A stretch of DNA of 47,695 nt from Nostocales cyanobacterium LEGE 12452 (GCA_015206945.1 JADEXV010000025.1:1-47695), one strand, 5' to 3'; counted from the stretch's first letter, positions 1 through 8,838 are shown. Numbers and translations: made by a program. The notes: generated from the sequence alone by a model not told the origin.

Positions 1-841
1 CAGTATTACCGAGGCTAAATTCCGTCAAGCTAATCTCTAGAGGCAGTTGCAGACGTTGAGCGATTTCTAAGCTTTGTTGTAAGTTTTTCTGGGATAACTC
101 AAGTTCGCCTAATTGTTGTAAGACATTGCCAAGCGATCGCAAAGCTGTTACTTTTACAGGTGAGTCAGGTTGGGAAATTAATTGTTGGGATACTTCATTC
201 AATATATCTAAGCTACGGCGGTAAAAACCAGCAACTCGTAGAGCTTGTGCTTGGTTAATCCGGCTGCGCGTTACTCCAGCATTGTCACCTAATTTCTTCC
301 AGATTTGCTCTGCTTCTTGTGATGTTTTCACAGATGCATCAGTTTGTCCCTGTGATAGTTGCAACTCGCCCTGAATATTTAGAGTTGGTGCGAGAATTTC
401 TAACAATTCAGATTTTGGATTGTTGACATTTAACTTTTGATTTATCTCATCCCAACCAAGCAAATTTAAGCTACTGTCAATAGTTGCATAAGCTTCTTTC
501 CACGAGCCGAGTTGCTGGTATACAAGAGAGAGGTTAGTTAGCGCTGCGGCTTGTGCGAGGTTATTGGCTTCTCGTTTAGAGCTACGGACAGCTTGTTGTA
601 AAATAATTACGGCTTCAGTAAAGCGTCCAGCTTGATAAAGTGCTTCTCCTTGTTCAAGAAGTGGCTGTGGTGTTGTGGCTGGGGTTTTATTGGTTTGGAT
701 GTGAAACCCGTTTGGTGAATTTGTCTGGATTTGTTTAGCAAATGTACTAGGGATAATAGTCAGGAAAACAGCAAGGGTAAATAGGAGTACGGGAGTTACC
801 GCAAACCTAATTACTCGCTTTGGCAGCTGAAGTTTTGCCAT
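1..841 (-). CDS. TPR-repeat protein, probably CHAT-type (3' end cut by window edge)
   Basis: The reading frame starts at an ATG at 841 and stays open for 280 codons to the left edge, so the C-terminus is missing. The first 35 residues form a signal-peptide-like segment (basic start, then a hydrophobic stretch ending near AFA-K). After it come helical tetratricopeptide-type repeats (for example LLEQGEALYQAGRF, and later ALRSLGNVLQQLGELELSQ). Cyanobacterial proteins of this form, next to haemagglutinin-like exoproteins, usually end in a CHAT caspase-like domain; that part is not visible, so CHAT is inference. The start is supported by a near-perfect Shine-Dalgarno (GGGAGGT) about 8 bases upstream. 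The gene overlaps the end of the haemagglutinin-like gene by 35 bases, which implies translational coupling and a shared transcript. Confidence 0.82.
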   Translation of the reverse strand, partial: MAKLQLPKRVIRFAVTPVLLFTLAVFLTIIPSTFAKQIQTNSPNGFHIQTNKTPATTPQPLLEQGEALYQAGRFTEAVIILQQAVRSSKREANNLAQAAALTNLSLVYQQLGSWKEAYATIDSSLNLLGWDEINQKLNVNNPKSELLEILAPTLNIQGELQLSQGQTDASVKTSQEAEQIWKKLGDNAGVTRSRINQAQALRVAGFYRRSLDILNEVSQQLISQPDSPVKVTALRSLGNVLQQLGELELSQKNLQQSLEIAQRLQLPLEISLTEFSLGNT

Positions 842-3761
842 ATTTCACACCTCCCTGAGATACAGGACAGGAAGCAGGTGTTTGCCAAGGGCTGTGGGGG
901 TTGAGTTGAGGAACTTGTGCTACTAGTTTTATATTTCCATTGCGATCGATTACCCAGCCAGAAGCTTCCACAATTGGAATTGTAACAGCAATGGGAGTAG
1001 TTGAAACTGCTGTTGATTTTGGCTGAGTCGTTGTATTTACCAAGTTTTCTGATTTTGGTCTTAATCTCACCCACCCAGACACAGTACTTGAATCTTGTAA
1101 TGTTTCAGTGGGACTCATGGGTAGTCCGCCGCGTCCCGTTGCCACAAATGTATTTTGGAATTGCCGAGTTCCAGGTGTGCAGGCATTAGAAATTTGCCTG
1201 GAAGCATCAACTAGATTAATTGGGAGTTCGACTAAGCCGCGAGTGGGGTCTATATCAGGTGTAGTGATTTGCACATTACCGCTCAACTCGCGAGTTGCTC
1301 CGGTGGCGGTGATGTCGCTTGTATTTTGGGAAGCGATATCTCGAAACTGAATGCCAAAGATACCCTTAGTCTTGATTTTGACATTCCCGCCACGAAAGTC
1401 ATCAGAGTCGGCAGTAATATCGCTATTTTCAAAAGCAGCCAAGACATCGGCATTGATATTAATGTTGCCGCCGATGACATTTACTCCTCTGGCATCAGTT
1501 CTGATATTACTATTACGACCTATTATTAAATCTCGTGAGTCAATGTTAATGTTAATTGTCGCCTGTTCTCTATTCGGATCAAATTTAGCACTTTGTGTAT
1601 TGGCTCTGAGTGAGGCATTGTTATTTAAACGGATAGAGCGAGCATTTAACATCATGTTGCCTGCGGTTCCTGTTCCGCTACTCTGCACGTTTACTGTAGC
1701 CCCATCTCGGACTAGCAAGGTATTAGTTCTAAGTGTAAGATCACCTGCATCTCCTGTTGAGTTTGGCTGTGCCTCAACACTTAAGAGACTGCTTCTACCA
1801 ATGATTTGCACATCTTGGGCATCAACGGTCAAATTTCCCGCCTTGCCCTTACCAGAAGTTTGCGCAATAACCAGCGCCCCATTCTGAACAAGCAACTCAC
1901 GAGTATTAATCGTGAGGTTTCCCGCTGCTCCATTTGAAGCATTAGCTGACAATCTGCTGGGAACCCGATCGTTATCAGCAGAAGTACCAATCACTTGCAC
2001 TGTGTCAGTGGCATTAACAGTTAAATCTCCTGCCTTACCCGCACCAAAAGACCGGCTAAGTATCGCAGCTCCACTCTGTACAAGCAAAGTACCAGTACTT
2101 ATGTTCAAATTTCCCCCCTTGCTTGCACCAAAAGTTAGAGTACTGAGGAATGCCCTATCTTGCAAAAGCAACTTACCAGTGTTTATCGTCAGGTTTCCCG
2201 CATCCCCTATACCGCTGGTCTGAGCACTCAAGGCACTGGAAATCTTATTACTATCGGCACTTCTACCAATCAGTTGCACATCTTGGGCATCAACGGTCAA
2301 ATTTCCTCCTTTGCCCGAACCAAATGTACCAGTACCCACCTGCGCCCCATCTCGGACTAGCAAGGTATTAGTTTTAATAGTCAAATCACCCGCATTCCCT
2401 GTTGAGTTTGGCAGTGCGTAAGCACTTAAGCCACTGCCCCTACCAATCAGTTGCACATCTTGGGCATCAACGGTCAAATTTCCACCTTTGCCCGAACCAG
2501 ATGTACCAGTACCCACCGTTGCCCCATCTCGGACTAGTAAGGTATTAGTTTTAATAGTCAAATCACCCGCATTCCCTGTTGAGTATGCGGGAGCAAACAA
2601 GCCACTGCCTCTACCAATCAGTTGCACATCTTGGGCATCAACGGTCAAATTTCCCCCTTTGCCCGCACCGAAAATGCCAGCCCCTACCTGTGCCCCACCC
2701 TCAAGCCGCAAGGTGCTAGCACTGATACTGACATCACCCCCCTGTCCGCTTGCCTTTTCTTGCACCGGATTATCAATGACACTATTGTTAAGGTTTATTG
2801 CGACCGTAGCATTAACCGAAATATTTCCTGCCTGACTATTATTAGAACCCAATCCACGTTCTATGCCTGCACCCAGTAAACTCCCTCGTGTCATCTCTAA
2901 ATTCCGGGCATTAACTGAGATACTACCACCATTGCCAGCAAATACATTTACTTGCGCGCCATCGCTAAGGAAAACATCGCTTCTTTCTACACTATTGGGA
3001 AAACTCAAACGACTATTATTATCATCCCCATTCAACCCAACTGTACCGACATTAGCTAACCCACCTAACTCGACGAGTCCACCAAAAGCATTCAATCTTC
3101 CACCATCCATGTTCACATTGCCGCCTACTAGCAGCAAACTCCGACCATCTGGGACACGTAGACCAAATGCATCCGCTCCACCAGGAGTAGCTCCTGCTGG
3201 TGCAGTCGAACTATTTTGAATCGGTGCAGCTGCAATTTGATTAAATAATAAGGCATTTGGATTTACTGTTAACAAGGGTGAAGGTGCTTCTGGATTTGAG
3301 GCGCTGAAAAATCCCAAATTGCCAAACCCAATGGCATTGGCTGTTGTGGCGACAAAGGAACCGCCGATATTCAAACTGGCATTTTTACCAAAAATAATCC
3401 CGTTAGGATTGAGCAGGAATAAGTTGGCTTTACCGTTAGCACGAATTAAGCCATCAATATTAGAAATTGACTTACCTGTTACTCGTGTCAGGATGTTCTG
3501 AATATCCAGTGAATTATTGAACAAAGCAGTACTGCCATTGAGAACAGAGAACTCCCCAAAGCTGTGGAACAGATTAGCACCTCTTGTGGTTCCACCCTCA
3601 ATAATGCTGGTATTACCTTCTAATCTGACATTGGAATTATTTGGCAGAGTGCCGTCTGGAGTGATTTGGGCAACTGAGATATTTGCATATAAGGTAACTG
3701 CACTGACAATGGCAACTCCCAATAGACTTTGTAACCAGTTTGGCGCAGTTGTAAAAGACAT
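807..3761 (-). CDS. Filamentous haemagglutinin-like exoprotein (two-partner secretion, TpsA type)
   Basis: The protein has 984 residues. It begins with a signal peptide (hydrophobic core near residues 13-31, ending SVA-Q). The TPS secretion domain follows (about residues 32-180), with the characteristic NPNGIIFG motif and the GANLFHSFGEFSV segment typical of cyanobacterial members. The middle is a right-handed beta-helix-like array of Gly/Asn/Asp-rich repeats; a unit of about 57 residues built on GGNLTVDAQDVQLIGR recurs several times and is nearly identical at DNA level. The C-terminus has the conserved GWVIDRNGNIKLVAQVP and SPWQTPASC segments. Such proteins cross the outer membrane through a TpsB/ShlB-type barrel and stay at the surface or are released; no TpsB gene is in the window. 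The start at 3761 has a plausible Shine-Dalgarno (AAGAGAG). Confidence 0.9.
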   Translation of the reverse strand: MSFTTAPNWLQSLLGVAIVSAVTLYANISVAQITPDGTLPNNSNVRLEGNTSIIEGGTTRGANLFHSFGEFSVLNGSTALFNNSLDIQNILTRVTGKSISNIDGLIRANGKANLFLLNPNGIIFGKNASLNIGGSFVATTANAIGFGNLGFFSASNPEAPSPLLTVNPNALLFNQIAAAPIQNSSTAPAGATPGGADAFGLRVPDGRSLLLVGGNVNMDGGRLNAFGGLVELGGLANVGTVGLNGDDNNSRLSFPNSVERSDVFLSDGAQVNVFAGNGGSISVNARNLEMTRGSLLGAGIERGLGSNNSQAGNISVNATVAINLNNSVIDNPVQEKASGQGGDVSISASTLRLEGGAQVGAGIFGAGKGGNLTVDAQDVQLIGRGSGLFAPAYSTGNAGDLTIKTNTLLVRDGATVGTGTSGSGKGGNLTVDAQDVQLIGRGSGLSAYALPNSTGNAGDLTIKTNTLLVRDGAQVGTGTFGSGKGGNLTVDAQDVQLIGRSADSNKISSALSAQTSGIGDAGNLTINTGKLLLQDRAFLSTLTFGASKGGNLNISTGTLLVQSGAAILSRSFGAGKAGDLTVNATDTVQVIGTSADNDRVPSRLSANASNGAAGNLTINTRELLVQNGALVIAQTSGKGKAGNLTVDAQDVQIIGRSSLLSVEAQPNSTGDAGDLTLRTNTLLVRDGATVNVQSSGTGTAGNMMLNARSIRLNNNASLRANTQSAKFDPNREQATININIDSRDLIIGRNSNIRTDARGVNVIGGNININADVLAAFENSDITADSDDFRGGNVKIKTKGIFGIQFRDIASQNTSDITATGATRELSGNVQITTPDIDPTRGLVELPINLVDASRQISNACTPGTRQFQNTFVATGRGGLPMSPTETLQDSSTVSGWVRLRPKSENLVNTTTQPKSTAVSTTPIAVTIPIVEASGWVIDRNGNIKLVAQVPQLNPHSPWQTPASCPVSQGGVKYGKTSAAKASN
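1798..2654 (-). repeat. Intragenic beta-helix repeats in the haemagglutinin-like gene
   Basis: The DNA motif beginning CCAAT(C/G)A and continuing into GCACATCTTGGGCATCAACG starts at 1798, 2266, 2443 and 2614. The last three are spaced 177 and 171 bases apart, equal to 59 and 57 codons. The copies are nearly identical over 40 or more bases, including silent positions. This points to recent duplication or gene conversion inside the gene, not old divergent repeats. Confidence 0.8.
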
Positions 3762-3822
3762 TGCACTCTCTTATAGAAAAGGAAATTTAGGTTGGAAGCT
3801 TCAATTTTGAGTACAAAGTGTT

Positions 3823-3998
3823 AGGACTAGCTCTTTCAAGGTAGCTAAAAACTTTAGTCAAGAAATTACTTTTTAAGCTCTTTACTCGGTGTTTTCTATA
3901 TCTATGTAGTTAAATAAAATACTTATAAACTACAGAAGCACAGAGAGCGCTAAATAAAAACAAGATATTTAACGAGTCACCTTGAAAGGGCTAGTCCT
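3823..3998. repeat. MITE-like element with 20-base inverted ends
   Basis: The left arm (3823-3842) and right arm (3979-3998) are inverted copies of about 20 bases with a single mismatch (AGGACTAGCTCTTTCAAGGT on the left). They are separated by 136 AT-rich bases with no open frame. The hexamer AAGTGT occurs just outside each end (3816-3821 and 4001-4006), which could be a target duplication, but it is offset by one base on the left and two on the right. It lies in the divergent gap upstream of the haemagglutinin-like gene. It could also be a transcribed structure. Confidence 0.45.
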
Positions 3999-4168
3999 GT
4001 AAGTGTCAGGACAATGAACTTATGCATAACAGAGGATATTAGCAAATTGGCACTGTTGAATCAAGTGAATAAACCAGAGCAAGGGTTTGAGCGTTTGATA
4101 ATTGAGGCGATTTTTTTATCAATATCCTTATACAACAAGGGTTTCACAAATTACCTGCGTTTGCCCTG

Positions 4169-4446
4169 GTGAATAAACTTATCTCACTGCTACCAATTAA
4201 CAATCAGAAGGCAAAGCTAAAAAACCTCTGATTCCCAGCCGTGAATAAACTTATCTCACTGCTACCAATTAATAATCAGAAGGTAAAGCTAAAAAACTTC
4301 TGATTCCCAGCCGTGAATAAACTTATCTCACTGCTACCAATTAACAATCAGAAGGTAAAGCTAAAAAACTTCTGATTCCCAGCTGTGAATAAACCAATCT
4401 CACTGCTACCAATTAACAATCAGAAGGTAAAAACAAGCTTACCTTC
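4169..4446 (+). repeat. 72-base tandem repeats (three full copies plus one partial), each with a hairpin
   Basis: Full units lie at 4169-4240, 4241-4312 and 4313-4384; a fourth starts at 4385 and diverges after about 46 bases. Each begins GTGAATAAAC and ends GATTCCCAGC(C/T). Units 2 and 3 carry a perfect 9-base stem, AATCAGAAG...CTTCTGATT; unit 1 has one mismatch in it. In the partial fourth copy the right arm has changed, and a different stem, GAAGGTAA (4423-4430) with TTACCTTC (4439-4446), forms only about 37 bases before the crystallin-like start codon. A lone GTGAATAAACCA at 4065 may be a remnant of another copy. Possible roles are a structured mRNA leader, a small RNA or a repeated protein-binding site. 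Confidence 0.85.
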
Positions 4447-4482
4447 AGTTCAAACCCCAATTTAAAACTTAGGGGAAAAACA

Positions 4483-4842
4483 ATGTCTAACATCAATAAT
4501 CACGGAGTAGATATGAACAACAAGCAAATCAAAGATTTCTACAGCATCGAAGCTGTGCAAGAGCTTTCCCATGAAGCCGCTGCCACTATTAGTGGTGGTG
4601 CCTTAGACCTTTCCGACAAGAAGAATGGTGAAGGAGCGCGGCAAAATAATATCATAAACGCACGACGCAGTTTAGGCAGCTTTAACAATAAAGCAACTTG
4701 GTACGAGGTGACGGGTAGAAGAGATTGGATTGTCTACACTGGTGAGAATTTCACAGGTGCATCAAGGCGTCTGAAAGCAGGTACAAAAGGTAACTTTACT
4801 GGTCCTTTTAACAACGACATCGCGTCTGTCAAACCTGGATAA
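4483..4842 (+). CDS. Double-glycine-leader secreted protein with beta/gamma-crystallin-like core
   Basis: The protein has 119 residues. Residues 1-39 look like a bacteriocin-type leader: polar N-terminus, then ELSHEAAATISGG ending at Gly38-Gly39, the usual cut site for C39 peptidases. The 80-residue core contains a Greek-key crystallin-like stretch (about residues 72-118): aromatic WYEV, then WIVYTGENFTG, then NNDIASVKP. The last resembles the N/D-N/D-x-x-S/T-S calcium motif but has Ala at the fifth position. The start is backed by AGGGGAA 7 bases upstream; an internal Met11 is less likely. A strong terminator follows, and then the gene for a C39-peptidase ABC exporter, the obvious processing and export partner. 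The crystallin assignment rests on motif shape only. Function is unknown; a stress or cell-surface calcium-binding protein, or a toxin-like cargo, are possibilities. Confidence 0.8.
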   Translation: MSNINNHGVDMNNKQIKDFYSIEAVQELSHEAAATISGGALDLSDKKNGEGARQNNIINARRSLGSFNNKATWYEVTGRRDWIVYTGENFTGASRRLKAGTKGNFTGPFNNDIASVKPG

Positions 4843-4892
4843 TCAGCTCTGGTCTATTTCATACCGTGTACTCGAATCCTTCAAAACCTAAA

Positions 4893-4943
4893 AGAGAAAA
4901 GAATGCTCTCACGTTCGTTTTTAGTTGAATAACATTCTTCTCT
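4893..4943 (+). terminator. Imperfect long stem downstream of the crystallin-like gene
   Basis: AGAGAAAAGAATG (4893-4905) can pair imperfectly with CATTCTTCTCT near 4932-4943. It lies immediately before a stronger hairpin with a T-run, so it may add to termination or protect the 3' end of the short mRNA. There is no T-run directly after it. Confidence 0.3.
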
Positions 4944-4951
4944 TCCAGTTC

Positions 4952-4985
4952 GTAGGGGCGAGGTCATTTTCGCCCCTACTTTTTC
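4952..4985 (+). terminator. Strong rho-independent terminator
   Basis: The perfect 10-base stem GTAGGGGCGA / TCGCCCCTAC with an 8-base loop is followed by TTTTT. It ends the transcript of the crystallin-like gene and separates it from the exporter gene that starts at 5095. The cargo is therefore probably transcribed alone, perhaps at a higher level than its exporter. Confidence 0.85.
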
Positions 4986-5094
4986 ATTCATATCAAAATA
5001 GCATAAATAAACGTAAACCGTGTTAACAGTTATTAGGTAGAAAACGGACTTGTCCACCTCTTGTTAACTGCGGCTGTTACTAATTTTTTAAACA

Positions 5095-7293
5095 ATGAAA
5101 TACTACAGCATATTGCAACACAGTGAAGAAGATTGTGGTGCAGCAAGCCTAGCCACGATCGCCAAATACTACGGACGCACCTTTGCCCTTAATCGCGTGC
5201 GAGAAGCAGTGGGCACGGGAACGCGAGGAACTACACTATTAGGTTTAAGGCGGGGAGCAGAAACCCTAGGATTCAATGCCCGTCAAGTTCAAGCTACCCC
5301 AGAACTGCTTGAGAAATTAAATGAAGTCCCCTTACCAGCCATCATTCACTGGAAAGGCTACCACTGGGTAGTATTGTACGGGAAAAAGGGGAAAAAATAT
5401 GTCGTCTCTGACCCTGCCTTCGGCATCTTGTACCTCACCTCCCAGGAGCTAATCGCGGGTTGGAGTGATGGTGTGATGCTGCTGCTGATGCCAGACGATA
5501 GCCGCTTCTATGAGCAAGGGGAAGATAAAATTGGCGGCTTTGGGCGCTTTATTGCCCGCGTCTTGCCCTATCGTAATCTTTTAGTTCAGGCGATCGCCAT
5601 CAACTTCGCGATCGGGCTGTTGTCCCTGGCTTCCCCTTTAATGATGCAACTCCTCACTGATGATGTGCTAGTGCGGGGAGATACCCAACTGCTAACAACG
5701 GTGGCAATTGGCGTCATTGCCATGAACCTAATTCAAAGTGCCATTGGTTTGGTACAATCTCACCTGATTGGTCATTTTGCTCAACGGTTGCAATACGGAC
5801 TAATTCTAGAATACGGCCGAAAACTGTTGCGCTTACCCCTATCATATTTTGAAGCCCGTCGCAGTGGGGAAGTCGTTAGCCGGATTGCAGATGTTCATAC
5901 CATCAATAATCTAGTTTCCGAAATTGTCCTTGGTTTACCCAGTCAATTTTTTGTGGCTCTGGTTTCCTTGGGTTTCATGCTCTTCTATAGTTGGCAACTG
6001 ACTCTAGCTTCCCTCGCCGCCTTTGCGATCGTCACTCTTGTAAACCTGCTTTTTCTTCCCGCCTTGCGCCAGAAAACCCGCAGCCTGATCGTTAAAGGTA
6101 CGGAAAATCAAGGCTTTTTAGTCGAAACCTTTCGCGGTGTTCAAGTCCTGAAAACCACCCAAGCTACAGAGCAAGCTTGGCAAGAATATCAGACAAATTT
6201 TGGTCGCCTTGCTAACTTAGACTGGACTACGATGAAGTTGGAGCTTTATAGCGGCACAGTCACTAGTATTCTTTCCAAATTGACGAGTATTAGCATACTC
6301 TGGTTAGGTTCTAGCTTGGTGATTAATCAGACATTATCCATCGGTCAACTGCTGGCGTACAGTGGTATGAGTGGTAGCTTTCTTGGCTTTTTAGAGTCAG
6401 CAGTCGGGCTAATTGATGAATTTATCACTGCTCAAATTGTCGTTCAACGCTTGACAGAAGTGATAGATTCTACCCCAGAAGATGAAAATGACTTTAAAAA
6501 ACCTTGGGCAGAAATTCCTGGCAATGCAGATATTAGTTGTTCTCAAGTTAACTTTCACCATGCTGGTAGAACTGACCTATTAGAAAATTTTTCTTTAACT
6601 ATCCCTGGTGGTAAAGTAATAGCCTTAATCGGTCAATCTGGCTGTGGCAAAAGCTCCCTTGGCAAATTAATTACTGGTTTATACCAAGTCAAATCTGGTA
6701 ACATTCGTTATGGCATATACAACCAGCAAGATTTATCTTTAGAATGTTTGCGGCAGCAAGTCGTATTAGTTCCTCAAGAACCTCATTTTTGGAGTCGTTC
6801 GATTGTGGAAAATTTTCGCTTCAGTTATCCCAACATTAGTTTTGAAGAGATAGTCCTTGCTTGCCAAATTGCTGGTGCAGATGAATTTATTAGCAAATTA
6901 CCCGATAAATATCAAACTGTTTTAGGCGAGTTTGGTGCAAATATTTCTGGCGGACAAAGGCAGAGATTAGCTATAGCTAGAGCAATTGTGATTGATCCAT
7001 CTGTATTAATTCTAGATGAATCTACAGGCGCTCTTGACCCAGTAAGTGAAACCCAAGTTTTGAATAGATTACTTAATCACCGTCAAGGTAAAACTACAAT
7101 TATGATTAGCCATCGTCCTCAAGTTATCAAACGAGCTGATTGGATTGTATTGCTTGAAGATGGGCGCTTAAAAATTCAAGGAACTCCAGAAGAATTACGT
7201 CATATCCCTGGAGAGCATTTAAGCTTTCTTGATGAAATTTATTCTTCTAATAATGGTAATGGATTGAAATCTTCTTTAATTTTGCGAAATTAG
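5095..7293 (+). CDS. Peptidase-containing ABC exporter (C39 peptidase, membrane domain, ATPase)
   Basis: The protein has 732 residues, the usual PCAT size. Residues 1-135 form a C39 bacteriocin-processing peptidase with Gln8 (oxyanion), catalytic Cys14 in EEDCGAAS, His90 in GYHWVV and Asp106 in VSDPAFG; the full triad is present. About residues 160-450 form the six-helix ABC membrane domain. The nucleotide-binding domain has Walker A GQSGCGKSS near residue 513, signature ISGGQRQR near 618, Walker B VLILDEST and H-loop MISHRP. Proteins of this class cut after Gly-Gly in a leader and export the core. The gene lies directly downstream of a Gly-Gly-leader protein and 38 bases upstream of the HlyD adaptor gene. 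No clear Shine-Dalgarno precedes the ATG. Confidence 0.95.
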   Translation: MKYYSILQHSEEDCGAASLATIAKYYGRTFALNRVREAVGTGTRGTTLLGLRRGAETLGFNARQVQATPELLEKLNEVPLPAIIHWKGYHWVVLYGKKGKKYVVSDPAFGILYLTSQELIAGWSDGVMLLLMPDDSRFYEQGEDKIGGFGRFIARVLPYRNLLVQAIAINFAIGLLSLASPLMMQLLTDDVLVRGDTQLLTTVAIGVIAMNLIQSAIGLVQSHLIGHFAQRLQYGLILEYGRKLLRLPLSYFEARRSGEVVSRIADVHTINNLVSEIVLGLPSQFFVALVSLGFMLFYSWQLTLASLAAFAIVTLVNLLFLPALRQKTRSLIVKGTENQGFLVETFRGVQVLKTTQATEQAWQEYQTNFGRLANLDWTTMKLELYSGTVTSILSKLTSISILWLGSSLVINQTLSIGQLLAYSGMSGSFLGFLESAVGLIDEFITAQIVVQRLTEVIDSTPEDENDFKKPWAEIPGNADISCSQVNFHHAGRTDLLENFSLTIPGGKVIALIGQSGCGKSSLGKLITGLYQVKSGNIRYGIYNQQDLSLECLRQQVVLVPQEPHFWSRSIVENFRFSYPNISFEEIVLACQIAGADEFISKLPDKYQTVLGEFGANISGGQRQRLAIARAIVIDPSVLILDESTGALDPVSETQVLNRLLNHRQGKTTIMISHRPQVIKRADWIVLLEDGRLKIQGTPEELRHIPGEHLSFLDEIYSSNNGNGLKSSLILRN

Positions 7294-7331
7294 TTAATGT
7301 TTATTAGACCTTTTAGAGATATTTATAATTT

Positions 7332-8834
7332 ATGATTAGTAAGTCTCAAACAAATTTTTTACCCTTAGTTCAAGACAATGAGTTTCTCCCAGCAATTAGT
7401 CGTTGGACTACATTTGGTGGACTATTTATTGTGTTTGCCTTGTCGTTAGCTGTTCCTGTGGCTGCGGTTGTTAAATATAAAGTTACGGTGATTGGGCAAG
7501 CGGTTGTCCGTCCTGCGGGTGAATTGCCAATTGTCCAGGCAGCAACAGAAGGACAGGTAATGCAGATTTACGTCAAAGAAAATCAAACACTGCAAAAAGG
7601 AGATAAAATCGCCACTATTGATGATTCTCGACTGCAAACTAAAAAAAACCAGCTGCAAACCAATATTCAACAAGCTAGGTTACAACTAATTCAAACTGTT
7701 CCGCAAATAAATGCAATAGATAGTCAAATTCGAGCTGAAAGCGATCGCACCAATCGGACTATCGCCTCTGCGAAAGCGGAATTGCAGGGACGCGATCGCG
7801 ATCATCAAGACAAAAAAATTACCAGTATCACTGAACTTCAAGAAGCATCAGCCAATGTCAAAATGGCTCAAGAAGAATTATATGCAGGGCAGGCACAGTT
7901 ACAATCAGCACTAGCTAATCTCTACGCAACTGAGGCGGCTTTAGGAGCAGCAACATCAAAGCAGAACCGATATGAAAGTGCCGCTAAACAAGGGGCATTA
8001 TCCCGCGATCAATTAGAAGAAGTACAGCTGGCTGTGAAACAGCAGGAACAAGCTGTACAGGCGCAAAAAGCAACTTATAAAGCCCAACAAAAAACAAATG
8101 AGCGGTTAAAACAAGCTGTTTTAGGGGCTATTGCTAAACGCGATCGCGCTCAAGCAGTTCTCAACCCAAGCAATGCAGAGGTAGCAATGGCGACTGAACG
8201 TATTGCTCAAGAAAAAGCCTCTGGGGAAGTGAATAAAGCATCCTTAGAAAGAGAACTTCAAGTGCTTCTCAAACAGAAAATTGAAACGGAAAAACAATTA
8301 GAGCGCGATACTAGCGAATTCAAGCAAGCTGAAATTGACCTAAAGCAAACTACTATTACCGCTACAGCAGACGGGATTATTTCCAAACTAAATTTGAGAA
8401 ACCCCGGTCAAACTCTCCGGGCTGGGGAGGAAGTTGTCCAAATTGTTCCTAGTTATGCACCTTTAGTTATCAAAGCATCTGTCGGTTCTGAGGAAAAAGG
8501 TAAGATAAAAGTCGGTCAAAAGGTGCAAATGCGAGTTAGTGCTTGTCCTTATCCTGATTACGGTACTCTTAATGGCGTTGTCAAAGCGATTTCCCCGGAT
8601 GCTGTTAGGTCGCAAAAAAACGATGCTGATGCTGATACGAACTCTATCCCAAAAGCAACTGCTGTAGGTGCTTTTTACGAAGTCACAATTGAACCAGAGA
8701 AACTTGCTTTAGGTCGCAGTACAAAGAAATGTCAAATTCAATTGGGTATGGATGGCAGAGTTGATATTATTACCCGCGAAGAAACTGTACTGCAATTTGT
8801 GCTCCGCAAAGCAAAATTAATGACGGATTTTTGA
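7332..8834 (+). CDS. HlyD-family membrane fusion (periplasmic adaptor) protein
   Basis: The protein has 500 residues. A cytoplasmic N-terminus is followed by one membrane helix (about residues 28-50), then a split lipoyl/barrel domain (GQAVVRPAGELPIVQAATEGQVMQIYV). A long Gln/Lys/Glu-rich coiled coil (about residues 95-335) follows, and then the second lipoyl half (ATADGIISKLNLRNPGQTLR) and beta-barrel. It should link the ABC exporter in the inner membrane to a TolC-like outer-membrane channel, which is not in this window. It follows the exporter gene after 38 bases and is probably in the same operon. Two in-frame HIP1 sites fall in the coiled-coil part. Confidence 0.93.
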   Translation: MISKSQTNFLPLVQDNEFLPAISRWTTFGGLFIVFALSLAVPVAAVVKYKVTVIGQAVVRPAGELPIVQAATEGQVMQIYVKENQTLQKGDKIATIDDSRLQTKKNQLQTNIQQARLQLIQTVPQINAIDSQIRAESDRTNRTIASAKAELQGRDRDHQDKKITSITELQEASANVKMAQEELYAGQAQLQSALANLYATEAALGAATSKQNRYESAAKQGALSRDQLEEVQLAVKQQEQAVQAQKATYKAQQKTNERLKQAVLGAIAKRDRAQAVLNPSNAEVAMATERIAQEKASGEVNKASLERELQVLLKQKIETEKQLERDTSEFKQAEIDLKQTTITATADGIISKLNLRNPGQTLRAGEEVVQIVPSYAPLVIKASVGSEEKGKIKVGQKVQMRVSACPYPDYGTLNGVVKAISPDAVRSQKNDADADTNSIPKATAVGAFYEVTIEPEKLALGRSTKKCQIQLGMDGRVDIITREETVLQFVLRKAKLMTDF

Positions 8835-8838
8835 GATC

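Noticed and set aside
4169..4384. Each 72-base unit contains a 20-codon frame starting GTG (VNKLISLLP...)
   Set aside because: There is no ribosome site, and changes between units are not clearly silent; it follows from the unit length being a multiple of three.
4169..4446. Tandem repeats read as a CRISPR array
   Set aside because: The 72-base units are contiguous, with no variable spacers, and no cas gene is nearby.
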